From: an uncultured Lewinella sp.
GTDB taxonomy: Bacteria > Bacteroidota > Bacteroidia > Chitinophagales > Saprospiraceae
Length of the DNA stretch: 60,434 nt
Assembly: GCA_913057785.1 (NCBI GenBank)
Contig: CAJXPD010000021.1
Span: forward strand, 1 to 60,434
Reading direction: 5' to 3'
How positions within the stretch are numbered: the first letter of the stretch is position 1; each line of letters opens with the position of its first letter. The notes under the pieces were generated by a model that ran no database searches, had not been told where the DNA came from, and saw only the letters and a list, made by a program, of their open reading frames with translations. The translations under genes were made by a program, and so were the position numbers. Below, one piece after another: positions 42,408 to 51,120 of this stretch.

Positions 42408-43874
42408 ATGCACAAGTACCTTCTTGCTCCCTCACTATTGGGACTCATCTTTCTATTGGCGTGTTTCAGTTGCCAGTCCACTTCTCAAGCTGATGAAACA
42501 AGCTCCGATTCACCTTCCAAACCCAATATCATTTACATTTTAGCAGATGACCTTGGTTATGGAGATCTTGGCGTTTTTGGCCAACAAAGGTTTCAAACCC
42601 CACATCTAGATGCCCTCGCACAAGGAGGGATGATGCTCACCCAACATTACGCTGGAACCACCGTCTGTGCCCCTTCTCGCTCCAGTTTGATGACGGGTTT
42701 GCATACTGGTCATACGCCCATCAGGGGCAATAAGCGCACACCACCAGAAGGGCAACAACCTTTACCCAGTGAGAGTATCACTGTTGCCGAAAAATTGAAA
42801 GAGGGAGGCTATGTCACTGGGGCCTTTGGCAAATGGGGATTGGGTGGTCCAGGATCAGAGGGTGCCCCAGAAAACCAGGGCTTTGACACCTTCTTCGGCT
42901 ACCTTTGTCAAACGCTAGCCCACAATTATTACCCTTATCATCTCTGGGATAATCAGGATAAACTCATGTTAAAAGAAAATGAGGGTAAAGCGGAAGGCAC
43001 CTACGCTCCAAATTTGATCCATGATGAAGCACTGGCCTTTATTGAGGACAATAAGGATACTAGCTTTTTCCTTTATTATCCCTCCGTGATCCCACATGCG
43101 GAATTGTTTGCGCCAGCAGCTTACATGGAAAAACATCGGGGAAAATACGATCCAGAAAAATCCTACAAAGGAAGAGATGATGGAGAAAGATACAGACTAG
43201 GACCTTATGGATCGCAACCTGAGGGGCACGCCGCCTTCGCCGCGATGGTAAATCTATTGGATGATCAAGTGGGGGAAATTAGAGCAAAATTAGAAGCATT
43301 AGGTATAGCCGACAATACCTTGATCATTTTCTCTTCCGACAATGGGCCGCACCTTGAAGCCGGAGCCGATCCAGATTATTTCGATAGCAACGGCCCGATG
43401 AAGGGCTACAAGAGAGATCTCTATGAGGGAGGAATCCGTGTGCCAACCATCGCTTATTGGCCCGGCACCGTGGCCGCGGGTACTAAAAGCGACCATTTAT
43501 CCGCCTTTTGGGACCTCTACCCTACCCTATGTGAAGCAGCTGGGATAGCGAGTGAATCAAAACTGGACGGCATTTCCTTTTTACCCACACTAATGGATAA
43601 AGAACAGCCACAGCATGAGTACTTGTATTGGGAGTTTCACGAACGGGGCGGGCGGCAAGCTGTCAGAAAGGGTAAATGGAAAGCCGTGAAGTACGATATT
43701 TTCAAAGCCCCTCAACGAGGGATAGAGTTGTATGATATTTCTCAAGATATAGGGGAAGAACACGACTTGGCAGCAGAACACCCTGAAATCGTAGAAGAGC
43801 TCGCGGAAATCATGTTGTCGGCTCGGGAGGAATCCTCCATCTTCCCTTTCGAAGCAAAGATTAAGGTTGAATAG
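42408..43874 (+). CDS. Arylsulfatase-type sulfatase lipoprotein
   Basis: A 488-residue sulfatase. The signal peptide ends L-L-A-C (Cys19), so it is a lipoprotein. The formylglycine motif C-A-P-S-R is at 87-91 (T-V-C-A-P-S-R-S-S-L-M-T-G), following the metal-binding I-L-A-D-D-L-G-Y-G-D-L-G at 44-55. The late motif F-S-S-D-N-G-P-H completes the metal site. Cys87 would need maturation by a formylglycine-generating enzyme or anaerobic sulfatase-maturating enzyme, neither of which is in the window. Sulfatases of this kind remove sulfate from glycans in marine Bacteroidota. Its stop overlaps the convergent mmuM-like gene by 14 bases. Confidence 0.92.
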   Translation: MHKYLLAPSLLGLIFLLACFSCQSTSQADETSSDSPSKPNIIYILADDLGYGDLGVFGQQRFQTPHLDALAQGGMMLTQHYAGTTVCAPSRSSLMTGLHTGHTPIRGNKRTPPEGQQPLPSESITVAEKLKEGGYVTGAFGKWGLGGPGSEGAPENQGFDTFFGYLCQTLAHNYYPYHLWDNQDKLMLKENEGKAEGTYAPNLIHDEALAFIEDNKDTSFFLYYPSVIPHAELFAPAAYMEKHRGKYDPEKSYKGRDDGERYRLGPYGSQPEGHAAFAAMVNLLDDQVGEIRAKLEALGIADNTLIIFSSDNGPHLEAGADPDYFDSNGPMKGYKRDLYEGGIRVPTIAYWPGTVAAGTKSDHLSAFWDLYPTLCEAAGIASESKLDGISFLPTLMDKEQPQHEYLYWEFHERGGRQAVRKGKWKAVKYDIFKAPQRGIELYDISQDIGEEHDLAAEHPEIVEELAEIMLSAREESSIFPFEAKIKVE

Positions 43875-44814
43875 GAGTTAGCGTATTCCGCACGGATCGA
43901 ATGTCGTCGGGGCGTACCCGGCAACAGCCTCCTAGCAACTTGGCGCCTAGGCCATGCCAATTCTCTACTTGATTGGATAGCGGCTCCCCAGCACTACCGG
44001 CTATCCAGCACTTGGCGATGGGGTCGTAAGCTTCCCCGCGGTTTGGGTACACCAACAAAGGGATGTTCACCTCCTCTTGCACCTGCCCCAACAGTGGGGT
44101 AATCCATTGCGGCGCGGTACAGTTGATTCCTACGGCAACAATCTGTGGGGACTTCAAGGCGAGTTTTACTGCTTCTCGAAAGGTTTCTCCGCTTGAGATA
44201 TGCGCCCCATCCCGGCAGCTGTAACTCAAGAAGGCCACTTGTCTCGGGAATGCCGCCAGCAATTCGATCAAAACCTCAGCTTCAGCCAAGAGAGGAATGG
44301 TTTCAATAGCAAGCAGGTCTGGTTCCGCTGCCACCAATTGTTCTAAACGAGGTCGATGAAAACGTTTTAGTTCTTCGGCATTGACACCATACTCTCCGGT
44401 GTATTCGGAGCCGTCGGCCAAGTAAGCCCCATAAGGCCCTACCGAAGCGGCCACTAATGGTCTTAGACGTCCTTCGGCCGCAGCTTCCAGAGCAAATTCA
44501 TCTCTTACAGCTTTGGCCAGTTCCACACTTTTTTGGAGAAGTTTAGCTATAGCCAGGTCATCCAAGCCTCTTTTGGCTAAGCCGGGATAGGAGGCTTGAT
44601 AAGAGGCGGTGGTGATTAGGTCAGCTCCAACCTGTAGGTAGGTACGGTGCACCTCTGCTATCGCTTCCGGATGTTCAAGTAGGACTTTGGCGGACCAAAG
44701 TGGATCATTAAGATCCATGCCTAGATGTTCCAATTCGCTAGCCAAGCCCCCATCCAGAACCAAGTAATCTTGTTGTTGGAGGAAAGGGGCTAGACAATTA
44801 TCTAATTGATGCAT
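43861..44814 (-). CDS. mmuM: Homocysteine S-methyltransferase
   Basis: A 317-residue zinc-dependent TIM-barrel enzyme that transfers a methyl group (from S-methylmethionine or a related donor) to homocysteine to give methionine. Start: L-V-L-D-G-G-L-A-S-E-L-E. Zinc ligands are the Cys in V-G-I-N-C-T-A-P and the pair in L-L-G-G-C-C-R. The domain order and length match MmuM. The 3' end overlaps the sulfatase gene. It follows the lipoprotein gene on the same strand by 20 bases. Confidence 0.93.
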   Translation of the reverse strand: MHQLDNCLAPFLQQQDYLVLDGGLASELEHLGMDLNDPLWSAKVLLEHPEAIAEVHRTYLQVGADLITTASYQASYPGLAKRGLDDLAIAKLLQKSVELAKAVRDEFALEAAAEGRLRPLVAASVGPYGAYLADGSEYTGEYGVNAEELKRFHRPRLEQLVAAEPDLLAIETIPLLAEAEVLIELLAAFPRQVAFLSYSCRDGAHISSGETFREAVKLALKSPQIVAVGINCTAPQWITPLLGQVQEEVNIPLLVYPNRGEAYDPIAKCWIAGSAGEPLSNQVENWHGLGAKLLGGCCRVRPDDIRSVRNTLTPIQP

Positions 44815-44834
44815 GTGGGAAGATACGGATACCT

Positions 44835-45629
44835 TTAATGGGGCTGAAACAACAGGCGTTTAAACTGCATTCGAAAGATTGAAGATTCCACGGGAAGCAC
44901 CATTTGAAAGCGATCATCTAGATCGAGGGTACGAAAAAGAACTTTCCCACTCACGCGTTCTCCCTTTCGCAAGGTGGTTTTACGCAAGGTAAAGTCTGTC
45001 CAGAAGTTCCGATCCTGAGGATCAGCCGCTGGCAATTCTTGCACTACCCGCGGGCTAGAAAGGTCTATAATCAGATTAGGTACGATAGAGACTAGATCAA
45101 CGGCCAAATCTAGATTGTTATATCCTCCATCAAAGCTATTGGCGCTGACATTATTGTTGGAAGAATTTGAATTCCCATCTCCATCCGAAGTAGCAATAAT
45201 CGCTGCTGTAGCAGCTACAGCAGCAACACCGATCGCCACGGCAGCATTCTTTGAATTAGCTTCTTTTCTGGAAGCCTCCATATCCAAACCTAGGAGCATG
45301 ACCTCTGGGTCGGCAGCTCTCATTTTCATGCCTTTAACTTCCAGGTAAAATTGCTTCGGATCTACCAGTACCTCTTCTTCTCCGTAGTTAGTAACCTCGA
45401 CATCGAAGAACAAGTACTCTCGGTTGTTGCCGTTGAAGGCCGCCTGCACCTCTAGCTCGCCAGCTTGTTGCCGGGCGAAGGCCTGGCCGTACTGCCAGCG
45501 GACATCTTCATCAACCGGCTCGACCCGCACGACCGGCTTAGGTGTGAAACAGGAAGAAAGAAGTAAGATGGAACAAATACTGACCCCCGTAAGGAGCCGA
45601 GGAAAGCTTCTTGTAGAATTGTTTTTCAT
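44835..45629 (-). CDS. Predicted lipoprotein of unknown function
   Basis: A 264-residue lipoprotein; the signal ends I-L-L-L-S-S-C-F with the lipidated Cys near residue 27. A beta-rich N-terminal part (Y-L-F-F-D-V-E-V-T-N-Y-G-E-E-E-V-L-V-D-P) looks like an immunoglobulin-like fold. A hydrophobic stretch A-V-A-I-G-V-A-A-V-A-A-T-A-A-I-I-A is followed by a Ser/Asn/Gly-rich linker and a second strand-rich region (K-T-T-L-R-K-G-E-R-V-S-G-K-V-L-F-R). I cannot assign a family. It probably shares the transcript of mmuM. Confidence 0.8.
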   Translation of the reverse strand: MKNNSTRSFPRLLTGVSICSILLLSSCFTPKPVVRVEPVDEDVRWQYGQAFARQQAGELEVQAAFNGNNREYLFFDVEVTNYGEEEVLVDPKQFYLEVKGMKMRAADPEVMLLGLDMEASRKEANSKNAAVAIGVAAVAATAAIIATSDGDGNSNSSNNNVSANSFDGGYNNLDLAVDLVSIVPNLIIDLSSPRVVQELPAADPQDRNFWTDFTLRKTTLRKGERVSGKVLFRTLDLDDRFQMVLPVESSIFRMQFKRLLFQPH

Positions 45630-46256
45630 AGCTTGATCTGGTTTTTATGTATACCAAAATTACAAGCAATGACATCAAACTACAAGTGCCACATCTGTCT
45701 TTTAGACAGGTTTAACATTTATCCCGATAAATCAAAGGAAGATCAGGCTAGCTTGCTCAGCCATGCACAAGGCCGTTTGAGTAAACATAAAACTAGGGAA
45801 GGACGCAGGAACCGCCAGTGCTCACTTCAAGGGTAATGAATGCTTAAATGAAAAGTTGTCAAAAGCAAACACTGGCGAATCACCTGAGAGAAGAAGGTTA
45901 ATGTGATCTGAGATAGCACAACTCAGACCCGATTTACCTTCCTACTTCCGATTTCAAACAGAAGAAATCGGAGGTGTTTAACTACACTAATACTGTCATT
46001 TCTTTATTCATTTGGCATGTCTCCTATTACCTATTAGCTCCGATAGTAATATGATCTACCCTTGACTGTTTGGTCAAGTAATTCCCTAAAGTTCTTAGGG
46101 TGGTGAATTTGAGGTGCAATGTTCTAAATCCTCATCAAAATCTGAAGTCCAGGCAAAGTCTTTCTTCAATTACAACCTATAGAACCACAGCGCTTCAAAC
46201 AAACATGAAGCACTCAACTAGTTCTATTCTAAGGGATTTAAGGAATGCTACCAGCT
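45630..46256. other. Gene-poor stretch with many inverted repeats, possible structured RNA
   Basis: About 630 bases without a credible gene. Inverted repeats visible on the plus strand: CGCCAGTG/CACTGGCG (45813-45820, 45870-45877); GAAGGT/ACCTTC (45893-45898, 45936-45941) enclosing TCTGAG/CTCAGA (45907-45912, 45922-45927); TCCGATTTC/GAAATCGGA (45947-45955, 45964-45972); CTTGAC/GTCAAG (46061-46066, 46073-46078); CCCTAA/TTAGGG (46084-46089, 46095-46100). The last of the first group could end an RNA of about 180 bases. I match it to no known RNA family. Confidence 0.45.
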
Positions 46257-46664
46257 TTAGCTCAATCGCAATAGGATATCGATGTGTCGATCATCAAAGC
46301 TAACTGGATAGCTTCCGGCCTTAATGTGAGCAGCAGATAAATTTAGCTGTGCTACCAGCCAGGCTGGTAATTCAAAGGCCTCCTCCATTTTGAAACGCCC
46401 TAGGCGAAATTGACGGTCTATTAGATTAGCACATAAACCATCCATAGGCACTCGAAGTCGCAATCGGTTATTTCTAACGCCTGCAATTTCGGTTCGGACG
46501 CTGCGGCAGGGCATTACGGTCGTAGCATTGTCTACCGGGCTAACTTTGCAAATGCCGATACCTGCACAATTTTTTTTCGGTGAGCCGAATATTACTTCGG
46601 CGGTAATGATCGGAGAGTTCTTTAGCTGAATCGCTGTAGCTTCAGCAGTTTTTAGTGTTGTCAT
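46257..46664 (-). CDS. Small conserved-looking protein with N-C-A-G-I-G-I-C motif
   Basis: A 135-residue protein without signal peptide or membrane helix. Its clear feature is P-K-K-N-C-A-G-I-G-I-C-K-V (about residues 28-40), with two further cysteines at about 53 and 77. The N-terminal half is strand-rich (I-I-T-A-E-V-I-F-G-S), and the C-terminal part F-E-L-P-A-W-L-V-A-Q-L is helical. I recall small Bacteroidota proteins with similar Cys motifs but no function. A metal or iron-sulfur role is only a guess. It stands alone, flanked by two long gaps. Confidence 0.65.
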   Translation of the reverse strand: MTTLKTAEATAIQLKNSPIITAEVIFGSPKKNCAGIGICKVSPVDNATTVMPCRSVRTEIAGVRNNRLRLRVPMDGLCANLIDRQFRLGRFKMEEAFELPAWLVAQLNLSAAHIKAGSYPVSFDDRHIDILLRLS

Positions 46665-47177
46665 TGTTCATAGAAATTAAAGGATGATAGTTTCTCATGT
46701 TAGGTTTTGAAAGACCACGGAAAATATATGCATCCCTAAGTTGCCTCCAAAGGGATCATACTGATGCAATGCAAGAGCAATGTGTTGAGTGAAATGGGTT
46801 AGAGTGGGTACACAATAGAAAAGTGGAGTAAGCTGAAGTCAGGTTCCTGACTTAGATCAGTGTACTGTTCATATGTATACGCAGCACATGTCCCAAAGTT
46901 TCATTTTGCTGCCTTGCTAAATACGCATAGTTGACCAGTCAGAGGTCACAATTTGGGTAGACTAGGAACGAACTTAGATTAAGGAGAACATATATCGGGG
47001 ACCCTTTGTCAGGCTTGAGTGTGGGTATTAAGGTCGAACAAATATAAAAAAATAGATTATAAAAATCAACCGGGCAGCTTTTGAGCTTTCTACAAGACAA
47101 TACATTGATCTACTCCTCGTTCCTTTCCACTCTTACCGCACTGCAGCCATCAGTTATTTCCGATCTCAATGGAACGC
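46665..47177. other. Non-coding gap with a short hairpin
   Basis: About 510 bases after the small Cys protein (upstream on the minus strand) and before the end of the helicase gene. AAGTCAGG/CCTGACTT (46836-46843, 46846-46853) is a clean 8-bp hairpin with a two-base loop. TGACC/GGTCA near 46930-46950 is weaker. No open frame with coding character is seen; I cannot say whether it is the remains of a gene. Confidence 0.4.
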
Positions 47178-50100
47178 TTAGGGTATTGGCACTTTCGCTA
47201 CTTCAAGCTCCAAACAATCAGCGCTTAGCACGAAGTGAACGAAGGTCCTAACTGATTTCGTATCAAAAATCACCGCCAAAGCTTCTTTTGCCAAATAAAA
47301 CCAGCTGGACAACTCGATGGCTTTTTTGTCTAAGTTCTTGTCGCTCCCGGCATAGCTACTATTTTGAATCATGATCCATCCTTGATCCGTTTCAAGTAAG
47401 AGATCAATAATGGTCTCAAATAATTGGCCATTATGGTAATGCCGAATTGGGTATTTACGAAGTTCCCGCTTTGCTGGATAATGTTGTGCTACAAAATTTC
47501 GCCATTGTGTGCCGGCATGTACCAAACCTTCCATTTCAAGCATCTCTGCTACTTCAAAGCGATCTATGATGCCTTCTGCCATTTGCTCCCGTAATGCTGG
47601 GGCATAACTTATTCGGTCGGCTGTGTGAAAGGCTTTGATCGCCTTCGCCAGCGAGTATTTATCAAAATCATCCAGTAAACGAAGCTCTTTCAGGTAAGAC
47701 ATTCGGGCTACTACCTGACCGGTCTGACTCAGGTTCGCAGGAGTCTCCTTCTTGAGGTCTATCTTAAGAACCGGATGTTCCTGCTTTCCAGCTGCCGGTT
47801 CGATGAAACGAATATCGGCTTCTTCCAATTCAGCTGTTGGGAATGCCCTTGGGTAGATGAAGGTCTCAGTTTCTTTGTTGAGGTAATGCTCATCCCACAC
47901 CCACGGAGACTCATAGGTAGCCTCTTCCAGGGTAGGGAAATCGCCTTGTCCATTATGCCATACCCGATTGAGCCAGCGGGTGGGTTTAGGCCCAGTAGGG
48001 ATGACCAGATAGTCCCTAGCTCTTGTTATGCCTACGTAAAGTAATCTGGCCTCCTCTTGCAAAGCCATTTCCGTCTGTTGCTTTTGGGCTTGACTTTCCG
48101 CGATTCGCTCCTCCAGTTGTGTCTTCCGAATCTGATCCGCATAGGGATTTACCCAATACCGCAACCAGCGATTGCCCAGCACATTATTCAGATCTACTTC
48201 TTCAGATTCCGCTACAATTTCCATCCCCCAAACGTCAGCACGAAGTGGACCTTCTAAGCTGTGACAGATTACCACGGGCCATTCTAGACCTTTGCTCTTA
48301 TGGTAAGTTAAAATCTGTACGGCATCAGGTCCTTCACCGGATCCTTGCGCATCCTTTTGCTCATTCTCTAAGTCGTTGAGCCAAAGCAACATTCCGCCTA
48401 AGGACGCCGCACTATGTAGTCGATTACAAGCCTCTTCATATTGTAGTGCCAAACGACGAAGCACATCCACATTGTCAAGACGCTGAGCGGTTTTACCCCA
48501 ACTGACGATCAATCTTCTGAGATCTAGCTCCTGCAAAACCATGTTTAAGATCTCAGCTCCAGACAACTCCTCGACCTGCGTCCTCAAGCGATCCAATTTG
48601 GCAATCAGCTCTTTTTCGGAAGCCCAAAGTGCGGGATGCTTTTCGCCCTCTACTGCCTTGAGGTAATCCAATCGGTGTTCGATGATCTCCTTGATGGGCA
48701 TTTCGGCCGCCAGGAGCAATATCTCAGCCACGGAAAGGGAATCTTCCGGATGAAGGATGTACTTGAGGCAGGCCAAGATCAATTTGGCCTCGGCGGTCTG
48801 AAGAAGACCATTCCTAGCAATGGCCGCCTTGATGCCAGCCCGGTGCAGGGCTTCTGCCATCAATTGGCAGGCGGCGTTGGACCTACAGAGGATTGCAACA
48901 TCTCCTAGCTGTGCCTTACGATAAGTCTTACTGCCCTTTGGCTGGATCATAACACCGCGGTCCAGCCAAGCTTTCAGGCTAGTAGCGATCGCATTCTCCA
49001 TCCACGGTTTACCTGGGGGGCGGCCCTCTCCATCCACCTGAAAATGCCAATGCACCAAAGCATCTCCCATTTCGATGGGTTCTGATACCTTATTTTGGGA
49101 GTCCGGGCCAGCTTGCTTACAGCGCTTGGGCTTTAAAGCGATCTGTTCCTTTGGTAGGTCGGAGAAAGCTTTGGTAAACAAGGCATTGGTGGCAAACACG
49201 ATATCCTCGCGGGATCGCCAGGAATATTCTTGGATATCTTCTGGGCGAATTCCGATCTGTTGAATGATCGCCTGCATTAGCCGTGGCTCCGCCCCTCGAA
49301 AACCGTAAATAGACTGCTTCGGGTCCCCTACCCACACCGAGTACTTGGCAAAACCAGATAATTTCAGGAAGATTTCTAGCTGTATCGGACTAGTATCCTG
49401 AAATTCATCCACCATCAACAGATCTAGCTCTTCTTGTAAAATCTTCTTTACTGCCTCATTATCAAGCAGCTCATTGATCAATACCTCCATATCGGTATAA
49501 TCAATCAAGCCTCTGCTATTCTTGTACTGTTGATATTCCTTTAGTGCCTCGATAGCGATATCGAACAATTGATCAATATAAGCTTGAATATCCTTGTGAA
49601 AATCTGGATGTGTATCATGCGTACGCGCAAACTCCTTGAGATCAGCCACGTCTTCTCGACTCTTGGCCCCCACATCAATCTTAGCAATCTTGACCCACTC
49701 GTACCAATAGATATTGCCCCGGAGTCGGAGATCTCGGTGAATAGCCTTCAAGCGCTGAAGTGCAGCTGAAGTCTTCTTGGTACTGTCTTCATTCTGATCA
49801 ACCTCATTAATGGCCTCATTGAGCTTTTGCTCTAAAGTTTGCAGAAAGAACTTGGCATCTTTGTTGGCTTTCTCCCCCAAAAAGGCTTTGAAACTATCGA
49901 AGGAGCGCTGCTTACTGACCTCCAATACCTCCTGCGAAAAGTTATTGGAACGTGCCACCTCGGTAAGCATTCGAACCTCTTTTCGCCAATCGTAGAAGTC
50001 TCGCTTATTCAAGCCCAAGCGGTCGCTTAGGTGCTCCATCGTTTGCACCCGTTCCTCTGTCAATACGGTTGCCAAAGACTGGTTGAACATCACCTGATGG

Positions 50101-50414
50101 TCTTCATCTGCAATGATATCTACCTGTGGAGAAACCCCCGCCTCAAATGCAAAACGCCGCAGCAATTTTACCCCAAGTCCATGCACCGTACCAATCAAGG
50201 CATTAGTAAGCTCATCAGCTGCCTCGGTCATTCCTTCTTCCAATAGGCTTACACGAACCCGTTCCTGCAATTCGGCCGCTGCCTTTTTGGTAAAGGTGGT
50301 GGCAATAATCCCGCTAGGGCGGACGCCTGATTTCAGGAGGCCAACCATTTCATGGGTCAAGCGATAGGTCTTACCACTTCCTGCACCTGCCGAGATGATC
50401 TTGAGGTTATCCAT
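47178..50414 (-). CDS. AddA/RecB-like UvrD-family helicase with degenerate nuclease domain
   Basis: A 1078-residue superfamily 1 helicase. It opens I-I-S-A-G-A-G-S-G-K-T-Y (Walker A 10-16), with A-T-T-F-T-K-K-A-A-A-E-L, motif II V-D-E-F-Q-D-T-S, and later L-T-Y-H-K-S-K-G-L-E-W-P and L-Y-V-G-I-T-R-A-R-D-Y. The C-terminal region matches the RecB-type nuclease domain by position, but the segment I-I-D-L-L-L-E-T-D-Q-G-W-I-M-I-Q-N-S-S keeps only the first Asp (1004). The second Asp and the Lys of the D-x-K signature are replaced by Gln1017 and Ser1019. It likely unwinds DNA without cutting. No AddB partner is next to it. It follows dcd by 29 bases in the same operon. Confidence 0.9.
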   Translation of the reverse strand: MDNLKIISAGAGSGKTYRLTHEMVGLLKSGVRPSGIIATTFTKKAAAELQERVRVSLLEEGMTEAADELTNALIGTVHGLGVKLLRRFAFEAGVSPQVDIIADEDHQVMFNQSLATVLTEERVQTMEHLSDRLGLNKRDFYDWRKEVRMLTEVARSNNFSQEVLEVSKQRSFDSFKAFLGEKANKDAKFFLQTLEQKLNEAINEVDQNEDSTKKTSAALQRLKAIHRDLRLRGNIYWYEWVKIAKIDVGAKSREDVADLKEFARTHDTHPDFHKDIQAYIDQLFDIAIEALKEYQQYKNSRGLIDYTDMEVLINELLDNEAVKKILQEELDLLMVDEFQDTSPIQLEIFLKLSGFAKYSVWVGDPKQSIYGFRGAEPRLMQAIIQQIGIRPEDIQEYSWRSREDIVFATNALFTKAFSDLPKEQIALKPKRCKQAGPDSQNKVSEPIEMGDALVHWHFQVDGEGRPPGKPWMENAIATSLKAWLDRGVMIQPKGSKTYRKAQLGDVAILCRSNAACQLMAEALHRAGIKAAIARNGLLQTAEAKLILACLKYILHPEDSLSVAEILLLAAEMPIKEIIEHRLDYLKAVEGEKHPALWASEKELIAKLDRLRTQVEELSGAEILNMVLQELDLRRLIVSWGKTAQRLDNVDVLRRLALQYEEACNRLHSAASLGGMLLWLNDLENEQKDAQGSGEGPDAVQILTYHKSKGLEWPVVICHSLEGPLRADVWGMEIVAESEEVDLNNVLGNRWLRYWVNPYADQIRKTQLEERIAESQAQKQQTEMALQEEARLLYVGITRARDYLVIPTGPKPTRWLNRVWHNGQGDFPTLEEATYESPWVWDEHYLNKETETFIYPRAFPTAELEEADIRFIEPAAGKQEHPVLKIDLKKETPANLSQTGQVVARMSYLKELRLLDDFDKYSLAKAIKAFHTADRISYAPALREQMAEGIIDRFEVAEMLEMEGLVHAGTQWRNFVAQHYPAKRELRKYPIRHYHNGQLFETIIDLLLETDQGWIMIQNSSYAGSDKNLDKKAIELSSWFYLAKEALAVIFDTKSVRTFVHFVLSADCLELEVAKVPIP

Positions 50415-50443
50415 TAAGTTTATTTCAGGGAAGGTGGATTAGC

Positions 50444-50980
50444 TTAGAATTTGTTCTTCCACATCATGCTTTCTACCGGCTTAACGGTACGCGTATTGTA
50501 TTTAGCTCCAGGTTTTCGATTATAATAGTTTTCAATCTCTCCTTCCACTTGGAAATAGATCAATTGTCCAATCGGCATGCCTGCATACACTCGTACTGGA
50601 TGTGTACAGGAAATCTCTAAGGTCCAAGTATTGCAAAATCCAACGTCACCTTTTCCTGCTGTGGCGTGAATATCGATCCCCAATCGACCAACACTGGACT
50701 TCCCCTCTAAGAAGGGCACAGCATGGTGGGTCTCTGTATACTCCTCCGTCACCCCTAGATAGAGGGTGTTGGGGTGTAATACGAATCCGCCTTCTGGAAT
50801 CTCCAAATGCTCAATCTCATTGTGTTTTTTAGCATCGAGGATATGATCTTTATAAATGGCCAGCCACTTGCCTAAATGCACATCATACGAGTTAGTTCCG
50901 AGACAGGAGCGATCAAAGGGTTCAATCACGATGTCCCCGCTGTCTATCCCTTCTAAAATCTTCTTATCACTTAAAATCAT
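50444..50980 (-). CDS. dcd: dCTP deaminase
   Basis: A 178-residue trimeric enzyme converting dCTP to dUTP (and ammonia) for thymidylate synthesis. Signature segments are M-I-L-S-D-K-K-I-L-E, N-S-Y-D-V-H-L-G, the catalytic K-S-S-V-G-R-L-G-I-D-I-H-A-T-A-G and G-F-C-N-T-W-T-L-E-I. The length is that of the family. It precedes the helicase gene by 29 bases, and probably shares a transcript with it. Confidence 0.94.
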   Translation of the reverse strand: MILSDKKILEGIDSGDIVIEPFDRSCLGTNSYDVHLGKWLAIYKDHILDAKKHNEIEHLEIPEGGFVLHPNTLYLGVTEEYTETHHAVPFLEGKSSVGRLGIDIHATAGKGDVGFCNTWTLEISCTHPVRVYAGMPIGQLIYFQVEGEIENYYNRKPGAKYNTRTVKPVESMMWKNKF

Positions 50981-51058
50981 ACTATTTGCAGCCTTTTTTT
51001 ATTGAGATGGGTGCAAAGATAGGAAGTTGGGTGGGAGAAGAGATAATGTTGAATGAAT

Positions 51059-51112
51059 AATGTTGAATGGAGAATCCATGGTGTGTAAATTCTTAATTTT
51101 CCATTCAACATT
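51059..51112. repeat. AATGTTGAATGG inverted repeat
   Basis: AATGTTGAATGGAGAAT (51059-51075), identical to 17469-17485, pairs with the reverse arm 51096-51112 over 17 positions with one G-T wobble and a 20-base loop. A further AATGTTGAATGAATAATG lies just before it (51045-51062). It follows the stop of the M15-like gene on the minus strand and may serve as its terminator. Confidence 0.75.
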
Positions 51113-51120
51113 CTTCATTA

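Noticed and set aside
42408..44814. Sulfatase and homocysteine methyltransferase as one sulfur operon
   Set aside because: They converge and overlap only at their 3' ends, so they are not co-transcribed.
46100..46303. Plus-strand frame of 67 codons in the gene desert
   Set aside because: No domain, random composition, and it runs into the opposite-strand small Cys gene.
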